DNA of 64,000 bases from Kiloniella litopenaei (GTDB taxonomy: Bacteria > Pseudomonadota > Alphaproteobacteria > Kiloniellales > Kiloniellaceae), in NCBI RefSeq assembly GCF_000982415.1, contig NZ_LANI01000002.1, positions 124,001 through 188,000 of the forward strand, in the 5' to 3' direction. Each line of letters starts with the position of its first letter. Position 1 is the first letter of the stretch. Position numbers and translations under genes: made by a program. The notes under the pieces are model-generated. The model made no database searches, had not been told where the DNA came from, and saw nothing but the letters and a program-made list of their open reading frames with translations. Positions 26,245-35,740 of the stretch are shown in pieces.

Positions 26245-26274
26245 CCAGGCATTAAAGCCCCAGACATTAAAGCC
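26245..26274. repeat. 15-bp tandem duplication
   Basis: ccaggcattaaagcc followed directly by ccagacattaaagcc, one mismatch. Confidence 0.85.
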
Positions 26275-26303
26275 AGGGACAATCAGACGGTAGCAATCAA
26301 GAT

Positions 26304-27473
26304 TTAGTCCCGTGTCTCTAAAACGGAAACGTAGCTCGCCACACCAGCGCCCCCCATATTGTAAATGCCACCCAGTTTAGGATTATCCACCTGTATTTCA
26401 GCAGGCGCAGTTCCGCTTAACTGCATTGCCGTCAGAACATGCATGGACACACCCGTCGCCCCCACCGGATGCCCTTTTGCTTTCAGACCACCAGAAAGAT
26501 TTATAGGAAGCTTGCCATCGGGATAGACCCACCCCTCTTCCAGCGCGCGGTATCCCTGCCCGGGTGGGGTAAGACCCATTGCTTCGTATTCAATCAGCTC
26601 GGCAATGGTGAAACAGTCATGCGTTTCAACAAAAGACAAATCATCCAGTGTCACATTTGCACGCTGTAACGCCTGTTGCCAAGCCTTGGTGCACCCTTCG
26701 AAATGGATAATATCCCGTTTACTCATGGGTAAAAAATCACTGACATGAGACACGGATTTAAAACGCACTGCATTGGCCATTCCCTTGGCCGTTTCTTCGT
26801 CTGCGAGTACAATTGCGGCTGCCCCGTCAGATACCAACGAACAATCGGTCCGCTTTAAATTCCCAACAACCGTCGGGTTTTTATCAGACAGTGTTCGGCA
26901 AAAATCATAACCAAGGTCCTTTCGGATCTGGGCCAAAGGATTATGCACACCATTTGCATGGTTCTTTGCCGCAATCCGGGCCAAGGCATCAGATTGATTG
27001 CCGTATTTCTGGTAATATAGATCACAAATCCGGGCGAATACCCCGGCAAAGCCCCCTTTAATATCGCTTTCTTCCTTGAGATAAGCAGCCTTGAGCAAGG
27101 TATCCCCGATCTCCGGCCCTGAAAGCGCGGTCATTTTCTCTACACCGACAACCAAGACCAATCGCGCCTGACCAGATTCAATGGCCCGCAAGCCATGGTG
27201 GATCGCGGCCGATCCCGTAGCACAGGCATTTTCCACCCGCACAGCGGGTTTGAATCGCAGGTCGTTATCAGCCTGTAAAATCAAAGACGCCGGAAATCCC
27301 TGGGGCGAGAAACCTTCATTAAAGGTCCCCAGTACAACTTCATCAACATCCGATGCAGACAGATCGCTATGTGCCAATGCGTCCTGCGTCACCTTTACCA
27401 CAAGACTTTCCACATCTTCTTCCGGATGTTTGCCAAAAGGCGTGTGCGCCCAGCCGACGATACAAGCTGACAT
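26304..27473 (-). CDS. thiolase-family acetyl-CoA acetyltransferase
   Basis: 389 residues. Nucleophile Cys84 in VENACATGSAAI; the second active-site region HDCFTIAELIEYEAMG (about 282-297) and the terminal GGLKAKGHPVGATG with catalytic His. The NEGFSPQGF and HDCFT variants place it with the SCP2/thiolase-like enzymes rather than classic FadA or PhaA. Ribosome site aggag before ATG. No adjacent fatty-acid genes or OB-fold partner, so its acyl-CoA substrate is unknown. Divergent from a histidine-kinase gene across a long dyad. Confidence 0.92.
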   Translation of the reverse strand: MSACIVGWAHTPFGKHPEEDVESLVVKVTQDALAHSDLSASDVDEVVLGTFNEGFSPQGFPASLILQADNDLRFKPAVRVENACATGSAAIHHGLRAIESGQARLVLVVGVEKMTALSGPEIGDTLLKAAYLKEESDIKGGFAGVFARICDLYYQKYGNQSDALARIAAKNHANGVHNPLAQIRKDLGYDFCRTLSDKNPTVVGNLKRTDCSLVSDGAAAIVLADEETAKGMANAVRFKSVSHVSDFLPMSKRDIIHFEGCTKAWQQALQRANVTLDDLSFVETHDCFTIAELIEYEAMGLTPPGQGYRALEEGWVYPDGKLPINLSGGLKAKGHPVGATGVSMHVLTAMQLSGTAPAEIQVDNPKLGGIYNMGGAGVASYVSVLETRD

Positions 27474-27531
27474 AGCGTGCTCCTGTTATTCATTATTATA
27501 GCGAATGACAAATATAACCGGGGGCCTGTGC

Positions 27532-27572
27532 GGTAAATTATCTGTCACCTGTTTGGTGTGTAGATAATTACC
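27532..27572. promoter_or_regulatory. long imperfect inverted repeat between thiolase and kinase genes
   Basis: Nested dyad: ggt + aattatct (27532-27543) pairs with agataatt + acc (27562-27572), and inside it cacc (27546-27549) with ggtg (27555-27558). One extra A in the left arm. Lies about 60 bp upstream of the thiolase start and could be an operator for both directions. Confidence 0.5.
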
Positions 27573-27666
27573 CTAACATACCTCAGATTGATGCCAACAT
27601 ATTTTTTGCTGCATTGCAGCATTCGCGTTGACATAAGGAAAACGGAAATTAAGCTTTTCTTATCAA

Positions 27667-27700
27667 ACTTATATCATAGTGACACTTATATCATAGTGAC
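27667..27700. repeat. perfect 17-bp tandem duplication
   Basis: acttatatcatagtgac occurs twice head to tail without change, in the leader of the following kinase gene. It lies inside an extended open frame, which argues against that longer start. Confidence 0.95.
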
Positions 27701-27785
27701 AGGGCAAGATCTTATGCGCAGTTATCTGATGCGGATCTTGCCCAGCAGATTATGTTTTTTTGTGATGTTTAAATCCTGGGAATTC

Positions 27786-30314
27786 ATGACAAAGCAATCG
27801 GAACAGGGACACAGGACGGTTGATATCCTTGCTTCTGAGCGGGGTCACGATACGCAGAATTATAGCGCAAGTCATTCTGAGTGCTTTGCTATTTTCAACA
27901 AAGCAGGCCTTTTGATTACCTATAGCACGAACCTTCAGCAAGTACTCCATTTACCAGATGATGTGGTTGCGCCGAACCTCCCCCTTGCAGAGTTGATGAA
28001 TCATCTTGTCTTAGATACCGACAAGCACACGAACCAAAAGCAACAAACACCTCATGATAATAAAACATCTGTGCACAATGCATTTAAAGACATTGAAAAA
28101 GGCACCATCAAAAGATGTGATCTGATTAATCCGGTAAAGCAACAAATGACCGTTGAGTGCCACCATTTGCATGATGGCTCCATTCTCTACACCTTTAAAA
28201 TAACTCCCCCCCTTCCCTACACACGTGATGAAACCTACGAGATTACAGAACAGGTTTTCTCTGCACTCGAAGACATCAGCGTCGGCTTTATTCTTTACGA
28301 CAAGCATGGGAAGTTTGTCTTTTGCAATGCACGTCACCGAGAGCTTTATCCAGAAGTTGCGCACATGTTTCGCCCCGGAACCTCTCGGCAAGATATACTT
28401 GATGCCTATTGGGATAAGGTCGGTGATAAAGTTTCTCAAATGCAAAAAGGGGCAAAATGGAATCAAAACAGTCTTTCCCCCCGTGGAGACAAAGAACGAC
28501 AGCTGCCAAACGGACACTGGATCCAAATAAGTGAAAAAAAGGGAAAGGCAGGGGGAATTATTGCCGTCCGCACCGAAATCACAGAATTGAAAGCCCATCA
28601 ATCAGCCTTGTTCAAAGTCAATGAACGTCTGCTGGAACAGGCTCAAGAGTTAGAGATTGCTTCGGAAGCAGCCAAACGGGCAACCGAGGCAAAATCCAAC
28701 TTCCTCGCAACCATGAGCCACGAAATTCGCACACCGTTAAACGGTGTCATCGGAATGGCACAGCTATTAAGGGATTCAGATCTCAATAGTGATCAGAATA
28801 CACAGCTGGACACCATTATTACATCAGGACAAAGTCTGCTGGAAATCATCAATGACATCCTGGACATGAGCAAGATCGAAACGGGCAATATTGAATTAGA
28901 AGAGACAACTTTCAACTTGCACGAAACCGTTGAGGTCGTGACCGCGCCTCTTCTTTCCCTTGCACAAGACAATGGCCTTTATCTAAAAACAAACCTTGAT
29001 GAGAACTGCCCAAAGTACATCAAGACAGACAGTACAAAATTACGTCAAATTCTAACAAATCTGCTAAGTAACGCGATCAAATTCACCCTTAGCGGCGGCG
29101 TCAACCTGTCGATAAAGAAGCTTGCACCTGATGATCCGCGATGTTGTGACTTCATAAAAAAACAAGGGCAGAATTTAGACACGCAAGGTTTCTTGAATAT
29201 CAACATAAAAGATACAGGAACTGGCATTGCCGAAGATAGGATTGAGACTATTTTCCAATCCTTTACACAAGCAGACAATACCATTACACGCAAATTCGGT
29301 GGCACAGGGCTAGGTCTGGCTATTGTAAAAAACCTCACCGAAATTATGGGCGGAGAAATAAAAGCAACCAGTAAACTGAATTTCGGCAGTGAATTTGAAA
29401 TCATTCTTCCACTCAATCCCCCCGATCATGAAGAAATTGCCGCTTTGGAAGAACAGCATGTAGAACAGAGCGAGGCAAATTGCCCTGCTTTGGATATTCT
29501 GGTGGCAGAGGACAACATTGTTAATGCCACAATCGCGAAAGCATTTCTTGAAAAATTTGGCCATCGGCCCACGATTGTAATGAACGGACAACAGGCTGTC
29601 GAAGCTATTGCTAAAACCAGTTTTGACCTGGTCTTCATGGATATTCATATGCCCAAAATGGATGGTATGGAAGCAACCACCATAATACGCAGCGGTGACA
29701 ACCAGCCCAATATACCCATCATCGGTCTAACAGCAGAAGCATTTAAAGAGCGCCACGCGCATTTTAAAGAAATTGGTATGAACGACGTTCTGTCAAAACC
29801 CTTTACTAAACAACAACTAAAGGGCACTATTATTAAATACATGGGCACAATTAACCAACAAAGGAAAGCTGACCCGTCCCAACCTTCACGGTTTTCATCA
29901 AATATGAATGAAGCTGTATTAGAAGAAGAGCTCGCAACAAAGGTATCGCCGAAGATGACAAATTTACCCGATGAAACTGGTATGCCAATTGGCTCTGACG
30001 AAGAATACGAGCTGATGAAATCGCAAATTGGTGACGAGGTTATTGTTGAATTGATCGGTATGGCTCCGGATACAATCAATACCCAGCTTGATAAAATCAA
30101 AGAAGGCTTGTCATCCGGTGATAATGACGTGATCTATCAGGCGGCTCATACGCTAAAGGGTTCAGCCAGTTCCATGTTTGCCCCGCGATTGGCAGAGAAC
30201 GCAAGAATAATGGAACAGCATTCCAAAGACATGACTGCTGCTGGCGATTATCTACCCGTTATTCTACAAACCGCAGAAGAAACAATTTCCTGGTGGAACA
30301 GCAAGTTAAACTAG
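27786..30314 (+). CDS. hybrid sensor histidine kinase (PAS-HisKA-HATPase-REC-HPt)
   Basis: 842 residues from the ATG at 27786 (ggga upstream). No membrane helix, so cytosolic. Domains: an N-terminal PAS-like region (about 30-130), a PAS_7-type PAS (about 150-270), HisKA with His312 in MSHEIRTPLNG, HATPase with N box TNLLSNAIKF and G box FGGTGLGLAI, receiver with Asp619 in LVFMDIHMPKMDG, and an HPt with His788 in QAAHTLKGSASSM. A complete phosphorelay on one chain except for the final response regulator. Partner unknown; free receivers nearby include the one at 10698-11204. Confidence 0.94.
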   Translation: MTKQSEQGHRTVDILASERGHDTQNYSASHSECFAIFNKAGLLITYSTNLQQVLHLPDDVVAPNLPLAELMNHLVLDTDKHTNQKQQTPHDNKTSVHNAFKDIEKGTIKRCDLINPVKQQMTVECHHLHDGSILYTFKITPPLPYTRDETYEITEQVFSALEDISVGFILYDKHGKFVFCNARHRELYPEVAHMFRPGTSRQDILDAYWDKVGDKVSQMQKGAKWNQNSLSPRGDKERQLPNGHWIQISEKKGKAGGIIAVRTEITELKAHQSALFKVNERLLEQAQELEIASEAAKRATEAKSNFLATMSHEIRTPLNGVIGMAQLLRDSDLNSDQNTQLDTIITSGQSLLEIINDILDMSKIETGNIELEETTFNLHETVEVVTAPLLSLAQDNGLYLKTNLDENCPKYIKTDSTKLRQILTNLLSNAIKFTLSGGVNLSIKKLAPDDPRCCDFIKKQGQNLDTQGFLNINIKDTGTGIAEDRIETIFQSFTQADNTITRKFGGTGLGLAIVKNLTEIMGGEIKATSKLNFGSEFEIILPLNPPDHEEIAALEEQHVEQSEANCPALDILVAEDNIVNATIAKAFLEKFGHRPTIVMNGQQAVEAIAKTSFDLVFMDIHMPKMDGMEATTIIRSGDNQPNIPIIGLTAEAFKERHAHFKEIGMNDVLSKPFTKQQLKGTIIKYMGTINQQRKADPSQPSRFSSNMNEAVLEEELATKVSPKMTNLPDETGMPIGSDEEYELMKSQIGDEVIVELIGMAPDTINTQLDKIKEGLSSGDNDVIYQAAHTLKGSASSMFAPRLAENARIMEQHSKDMTAAGDYLPVILQTAEETISWWNSKLN

Positions 30315-30635
30315 GAAATACAGCTGCATAACAACAATTCATCATCTCTGTATTTTTCCAAATCCCGCATTTTACGATCAACAGAGCAGAATCTTCACTT
30401 AAGACTGTAGGTTAGTGCTCTTCTGGCATCCCGGTGTATTCTATCCCTTTATCAGTGATATTTCTGAGCTCAACCGTTTTTTTCAAGATATCCACTGGCC
30501 ATCAAGATGTTGGGACAAGCAGGGATAAAATCGGGACGAAGAAGCGATGATCGGCCCTGACATCCTTGATACCCTTGATATAGGACCGATCCCTAAAAAC
30601 ATGACCTTTAGAATATAACTGTTACTGTTACGCGA
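30315..30635. other. intergenic region, nothing recognised
   Basis: 321 bp between convergent genes. No clear terminator hairpin with a U run, repeat or coding frame was seen. Confidence 0.35.
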
Positions 30636-31202
30636 TTAGTGCATCTGCCCCTTGGAAATGGCCCCTGTCGAAAACCCCGTTAGCGCCCCTCGACCTTGCC
30701 CATGTTGTCGTTCTTCGGGAAAGACTTCATTCAAAACACTGCCCAAATGCCTGGCTTTGACTAGTAATGCGTCTAACCCCGACCAGTACCCAGCCCTGTC
30801 CAGAGTCAATCGACCGGCCGTTTCCATCGCCAAAGTGTTTCCGGTCCTTGCGGCCTGAACCAACCACAGGGCATTTAGCTCGGTCACGCAAACCTGTTGC
30901 CGACAAACTTCGCAACAGGAAACAATAAACTCAAAGGCTGTCTTGCGTTCATGTCGAATTGTGCCAATGTACGAAGCCGTAGCATTTACAACCCACGCCC
31001 CATCATAAGGGCCAAGCTCCTTTTCCCCCAGAACAAAGGCTTTTTCCCACGCATGGGAATCAGGATCAGCATAGGATTGGCAATAGTAACGCAACAAATC
31101 CAGCACCAATAACTCTGATGGTTCAAATCGATAATTTTTCAGGGGATAGCTTTTCGATAATCGTGACCAATTTTCATGGCCGGGTGTTTTTGAACAGGTC
31201 AT
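30636..31202 (-). CDS. hypothetical protein
   Basis: 188 residues if started at the ATG at 31202; a GTG three codons upstream is an alternative. Mostly helical, soluble, with a Cys cluster FIVSCCEVCRQQVC (about 91-104) and an ordered aromatic-rich start (PSELLVLDLLRYYCQSYADPDSHAWEKAF). The C-terminal 30 residues are glycine-rich. Codon pattern and composition look real, but no family is recognised. Stands alone between two kinase genes. Confidence 0.6.
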   Translation of the reverse strand: MTCSKTPGHENWSRLSKSYPLKNYRFEPSELLVLDLLRYYCQSYADPDSHAWEKAFVLGEKELGPYDGAWVVNATASYIGTIRHERKTAFEFIVSCCEVCRQQVCVTELNALWLVQAARTGNTLAMETAGRLTLDRAGYWSGLDALLVKARHLGSVLNEVFPEERQHGQGRGALTGFSTGAISKGQMH

Positions 31203-31755
31203 TCTCTTCACTTTCCAGCCTGTTTATTCGCTGCTGAGAACAAAGCCTATTATCTTCACTTTGTTCTGATGCAACAATCAGACCTTATGTTTCAAAATGT
31301 CCTGACGTTTTAATTGCGATCCATTCTTATGTGGAAGCCACGGGATTATTGAAAATCCCTTGCCGAAGGTCAAGCGTTACCATTGAAATTAATTGATACC
31401 CCTGTTCTCATTAAGATAAATTTCCCTGATATAATATAATATTAACGATTGCGGGGTAAAAATGCAGGATCGTAAATATATAGATATCGTAAATATATAG
31501 CTTCAGTGGGTTTTGGTCTGATTGGTTGAACAAGATTGCTATCACAAAATGGTTGTCGGAAAAATGGTACATGCAAGAAATCCATTTTTTCTGATGTAAA
31601 AGCATAAAATTCAAACCGGATACAGGCCCGTTATAGGTTTAGGTTGTTACAAAAAACGAAAACAATAATGGCATTGCCCGGAAGAATGCCGCACAGAAAA
31701 TTATATCCCTGTAATCCATGGGATCTACAATCCAAAACAGGGGACTGGGTTGCTT
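31203..31755. other. intergenic region with a 17-bp tandem duplication
   Basis: AT-rich. cgtaaatatatagatat and cgtaaatatatagcttc are adjacent (31471-31504), sharing the first 13 bases. No gene seen. Confidence 0.45.
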
Positions 31756-33429
31756 ATGGCTGATCTTGTCTCGCATGAATGGCAACATCTATGTGCAACT
31801 GCACTGCCCATCCCTGTACTCTATGTTGATGATGACGCCGACTTTGTCGAAGAGGTAAAACAAACTTTAAAACCTCTGGGGTATAAACTGACCTCTGCCC
31901 CCACAGCCCATGATGCACTTGATTTACAAAATATATCACCTGCATTCCTCGTCATTATCAATCACACACTTCCCGATGGTTCAGGCCTTGATCTTGTCAA
32001 AACGCTGCTTGCGGGAAATCCACAGCTTCAAACCGTTTTTATCACGTCTCAGGCCACAGAAGCCAAAGCAGCCGAAGCCCTGCGGGCTGGCGTCACCTGT
32101 TATATAAACAAAGACCCAAAATCCATTTTCTTTGACGTCCTGCCAGCTATTCTGGAACGCGCATTGTTGCGCGCCGAAACAGCAAAAACACAACAAAATC
32201 TGGAAACAGAAATCAAACAATCACAGCTCCGTTTGTCACAGGCCGTAACGATGGCTGAATTGGGGTTCTGGGAATGGGATGAAACCAGAAACACGGCCCT
32301 TTACTACTCGCCAGAGCTTTTAAAAATTTATGAAATGGACGCCAGTCAAATTGATCTGGGGTCCTGGACAGCAAACAAGGACTTAAAACACCTCCACCCG
32401 GACGATTTTGAAAATTATCGATATAAATCGCACTTTCACGATGGCACAGCAGATCGATTTGATGTCGAATTCAGGATAATAAAAAATAACGGATCAATCG
32501 CTCATCTACGTGAAATTGGACAGGCAATTAAAAATGATGAGGGCAAAATAATTCGGTCTTATGGGACGGTACAGGACATCACCAGAACAAAGAACACGGA
32601 ACAAACTCTGCAACTTGCCCTGAGCGAAGCAGAAAAAGCGAATACGGCCAAGTCATCATTCCTGGCAACCATGAGCCACGAATTGCGCACCCCTCTAAAC
32701 GCCATATTGGGCTTTAGCGAAATTTTGACCGAAGAACATTTTGGGCCTCTGGGTTCAGATAAATATAAAAATTATGCCAAAGACATTCATCACTCTGGCA
32801 GCCATCTTTTAAACTTGATCAGTAACATTCTGGAAGTTTCATCAGCAGAGGCCGGACAGTTAGAATTGGAAAAAGAAAGCCTGTCCCTTTGTCGGGTCGT
32901 CCAGGAATGTTACGAGGAAGCAGGCCCTCTTTTTGCGAAGGCGGCGTTACAGACAAAGCTGGAAATACCGAACAAGGCACTATCAGTAGAAGCAGACGCA
33001 AGAGCGCTCAGACAGATCTTGTTTAACCTCTTCACCAACGCAGTTAAATTCACCCCGGCAAATGGTTCTCTTGCCGTTGAATTGAACAAAGTGACACTTG
33101 TGCCATCCGATACCCCCCCGACAAAAACAAACAATGACCAGATTAGTGAACAAACGAATAATGATTTTGGTAATAACAACAAAATGGTCCGGCGCAGTCA
33201 TGCCCGTATTAGCGTCACCGACACAGGCATAGGGATGACACCCAGGGATCTTTCCAAAATTCAACAGCCCTTTGCCAGAACGAATATTAACCCGCACTTA
33301 TCCCAGGAAGGAATGGGATTGGGCCTGACAATTGTAAAATCGCTGATTGAAGCACATAACGGAACTATGGAAATACAAAGCAGCCCTGGCGAAGGAACAA
33401 CTGTACAGGTTTTCTTGCCGCTGCAATAA
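31756..33429 (+). CDS. histidine kinase with degenerate N-terminal receiver (REC-PAS-HisKA-HATPase)
   Basis: 557 residues from the ATG at 31756 (an upstream TTG is in frame). A receiver domain (about 15-125) keeps the acidic triad in YVDDDAD, the Thr/Ser in FITSQ and the Lys in YINKD, but the phospho-acceptor position reads Asn69 in VIINHTLPDGSG, so it should not be phosphorylated normally. Then PAS (about 160-275), HisKA with His308 in MSHELRTPLNA, and HATPase with TNAVKF and GMGLGLTI. A Gln/Asn-rich insert (about 455-480) sits in the ATPase domain. Cytosolic, no adjacent regulator. Confidence 0.92.
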   Translation: MADLVSHEWQHLCATALPIPVLYVDDDADFVEEVKQTLKPLGYKLTSAPTAHDALDLQNISPAFLVIINHTLPDGSGLDLVKTLLAGNPQLQTVFITSQATEAKAAEALRAGVTCYINKDPKSIFFDVLPAILERALLRAETAKTQQNLETEIKQSQLRLSQAVTMAELGFWEWDETRNTALYYSPELLKIYEMDASQIDLGSWTANKDLKHLHPDDFENYRYKSHFHDGTADRFDVEFRIIKNNGSIAHLREIGQAIKNDEGKIIRSYGTVQDITRTKNTEQTLQLALSEAEKANTAKSSFLATMSHELRTPLNAILGFSEILTEEHFGPLGSDKYKNYAKDIHHSGSHLLNLISNILEVSSAEAGQLELEKESLSLCRVVQECYEEAGPLFAKAALQTKLEIPNKALSVEADARALRQILFNLFTNAVKFTPANGSLAVELNKVTLVPSDTPPTKTNNDQISEQTNNDFGNNNKMVRRSHARISVTDTGIGMTPRDLSKIQQPFARTNINPHLSQEGMGLGLTIVKSLIEAHNGTMEIQSSPGEGTTVQVFLPLQ

Positions 33430-33600
33430 CTTTAGCAAATAATATCAGTCAGCTAGAACATACTCAAAAAATTCCACATGACCACGAAATTGCAACAAAT
33501 TAACAATTAATAGTATAAATTCTTCAAAAAATACCTTACCCTGTTGGTAAAAGAGCGCCCCAAATAAAAAGGGGTGCCATATGTCTTCAGGGAAAAAAGA

Positions 33601-34473
33601 ATGGCGAACAATTCAGAGGGAATCAATCCAACCAATCAAAACGAGAGCCAATCGATTGGGGATAATTCCGCCGTAAAAAAAAGAAATCCAAACTGGCCTG
33701 ATGTTTATCAGATTACCCCAACAATCATTCCGAAAATACTCCGTGCGGGCATATCAGACTTTTTAAATTCGATAACATATGGCCTGTTTTTTGGTGGTAT
33801 CTACGCCGTTGGGGGGTGGATACTGATCCTTCTTTTACTGGAACTGGAACTCCCTTATCTGGTTTATCCCCTTGCAATCGGGTTTGCCCTGATTGCCCCC
33901 TTTGTCGCCAGCGGGTTTTATTTTATAAGTCATCAATTGGAAGAAAAACAACCGCTCAGCTGGGGCCGTGCATTCGGGGTTGTGGCATCAATGTTCAACC
34001 GCGATCTAGGGTGGATGGCCCTGGTCACAGGTTTTTCTCTCTTCATCTGGCTGGACATGGCCGCCTTTATCACGCTTAGCTTCTTCGGGTTCAAACTTTT
34101 CAGCATGGCCGAACTTCTCGATATGATACTCACGACAGAAAAAGGGTTATTGTTTCTGTTTGTCGGGCACGTGGTCGGGGCCATTATTGCTTTAATTGTG
34201 TTTTCCTTTTCTGCTGTTTCCTTTCCGATGCTCTATCATAGAGACATTGACTTTGTGACCGCGATGGTCACGTCCGTTCGATTGGTGAAAAACAACCCGA
34301 AAACAATGATATTGTGGTGTATTACCATCGCTGCACTTACTTTACTATCCATAGTAGTCGGCCTTATGGGATTGTTTGTCACCCTGCCGGTTCTGGGTCA
34401 TGCAACCTGGCACCTCTATAAACGTGCGGTTGGACCCAGCCCATTAAGCCACCCCAATACAAAGGCTCTCTGA
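33601..34473 (+). CDS. DUF2189-family integral membrane protein
   Basis: 290 residues from the ATG with ggga 8 bp upstream. A polar N-terminus (about 1-50) carries the family entry motif (PKILRAGISDFLNSITYGLFFGG), followed by six or seven membrane helices; the loop HQLEEKQPLSWGRAF and the end LGHATWHLYKRAV are typical. Members are uncharacterised and often sit with respiratory or cytochrome genes. Here the neighbours are a kinase and a CheZ-like gene, which gives no clue. Confidence 0.83.
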   Translation: MANNSEGINPTNQNESQSIGDNSAVKKRNPNWPDVYQITPTIIPKILRAGISDFLNSITYGLFFGGIYAVGGWILILLLLELELPYLVYPLAIGFALIAPFVASGFYFISHQLEEKQPLSWGRAFGVVASMFNRDLGWMALVTGFSLFIWLDMAAFITLSFFGFKLFSMAELLDMILTTEKGLLFLFVGHVVGAIIALIVFSFSAVSFPMLYHRDIDFVTAMVTSVRLVKNNPKTMILWCITIAALTLLSIVVGLMGLFVTLPVLGHATWHLYKRAVGPSPLSHPNTKAL

Positions 34474-34894
34474 ATAAAAATCGCCCTTTTCTCTCCCTTT
34501 TGATAATTCAACAATGGCGAACCATTGATATTGGCGGCATATAACATTCGGGAATCACCTCGAACGTAATGCCCCCATACTTAAGTTCCGCAAACAGGCC
34601 TGTATTTATCTATCCGACATCTATTGATCTGGGGAATCTGTATTAATGGACTAATGTTTTACAGAAAAAAACCTGTTAAATAATTCAACTTTAACACTGC
34701 GTTAATTGCAACTGACTAAACTTTTAAGGATGAGGGGTAGTGTGGTGAACCTGAAACCCGCACAGAAAACAAAGGAAAATATTCTTAAAAGCTCTATCTA
34801 TGTGTAATTTTTGTGTATAATCATACACCTGAGAATATCAACTCCTTTCCCTGCATAACGCATGTAGGGTTCAGATTTTGGGACAAAATTTAAC
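34474..34894. other. intergenic region before cheZ-like gene
   Basis: 421 bp. A 21-codon frame at 34742-34807 (GTG start with gaggggt upstream) could encode a peptide but has no recognisable feature. A 6-bp dyad gtgtat/atacac (34813-34828) lies about 65 bp before the start codon of the next gene. Confidence 0.35.
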
Positions 34895-35434
34895 ATGGCA
34901 CTTGCTGGATCAGACCAACGCCTTCACAAAGAGCTTGATAAATTAATTCTCTATGTTGAACGCTTTCGTCAAGAACTGGCCGATACCACGCGTAAAAAGG
35001 GCGAAAGAACCGACTTTGAAAACGTTTCGGACCAACTGGATGCTCTTATCAGGAACACAGAAGAAGCCTCAAACGGTATTCTAAAATCATCCGAAGATAT
35101 TCTGGATGTTGTTGAAAAGCTACGCGGGGAAAATAGTGAAGAAGACCGCAACGCACTTTGTGATCAGATTGTCACCCATGCAACGAATAACCTAGAGGCC
35201 TGTAGCTTTCAGGATATAACCGGACAGCGTGTCACCAAAATTTTGCGATCTATTCAATTCGTACAGGATCGCGTTAATGCGATGGCCGAAATTTATGGAA
35301 GGTCAACGATCCATACACTGGGTATGGAAATTTCTGCGAATGAGGCACCAGAAGAAGAAGTCGCTATGGATGGGCCGGCAATAGAGGCCGAAGAAGCAAT
35401 CTCACAGGATGAAATTGACGCCCTGTTTGATTAA
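34895..35434 (+). CDS. cheZ: CheZ-like CheY-P phosphatase
   Basis: 179 residues. Long helices (about 8-130) form the four-helix-bundle hairpin; the catalytic motif ACSFQDITGQRV matches CheZ FQDLTGQ, giving Asp107 and Gln111 as equivalents of E. coli Asp143 and Gln147. An acidic linker leads to a terminal SQDEIDALFD, the expected CheY-binding helix; it is nearly the same as the FliM N-terminal CheY-binding motif. Slightly shorter than E. coli CheZ (214). No flagellar or chemotaxis genes are in the window, so it may serve CheY proteins at a distance. Confidence 0.9.
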   Translation: MALAGSDQRLHKELDKLILYVERFRQELADTTRKKGERTDFENVSDQLDALIRNTEEASNGILKSSEDILDVVEKLRGENSEEDRNALCDQIVTHATNNLEACSFQDITGQRVTKILRSIQFVQDRVNAMAEIYGRSTIHTLGMEISANEAPEEEVAMDGPAIEAEEAISQDEIDALFD

Positions 35435-35740
35435 CTCTGAATTTTCTCGACAAACCCAGAAGATAAAGCCCGAAGATCCCGCCGGAAGATAGTCGCTGAA
35501 TTCCCCTGGGTAATCCCCAATTATCTGGGTAATCCCGAATTATCCGCAAAAAACTTATAGCCCAAAGAACCTTGAAACAAGAAAGAACCTTGGAACAAGA
35601 GATCCTCCCAGAACAATAGCTAACCTTTGTCTATGGTCAGCTATTGTCCCGAGTTATCCGCAATTCAGCGTAAAACCAAGTTCAGAAGGTTACCATTAAC
35701 CGACCACATCAAATGGTGAGCATACCAAAATCATTGTGGC
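35435..35740. other. intergenic region with two tandem duplications
   Basis: ctgggtaatccccaattat and ctgggtaatcccgaattat are adjacent (35506-35543, one mismatch), and agaaccttgaaacaaga/agaaccttggaacaaga repeats with an 18-bp period (35566-35600). Also an imperfect dyad gctaacctttgtctatggtcagc near 35618-35642. No gene. Confidence 0.6.

Noticed and set aside
27588-27785. Longer N-terminus for the hybrid kinase
   Set aside because: The extra 66 codons run through a perfect 17-bp duplication and lack domain character; ATG 27786 has a ribosome site.
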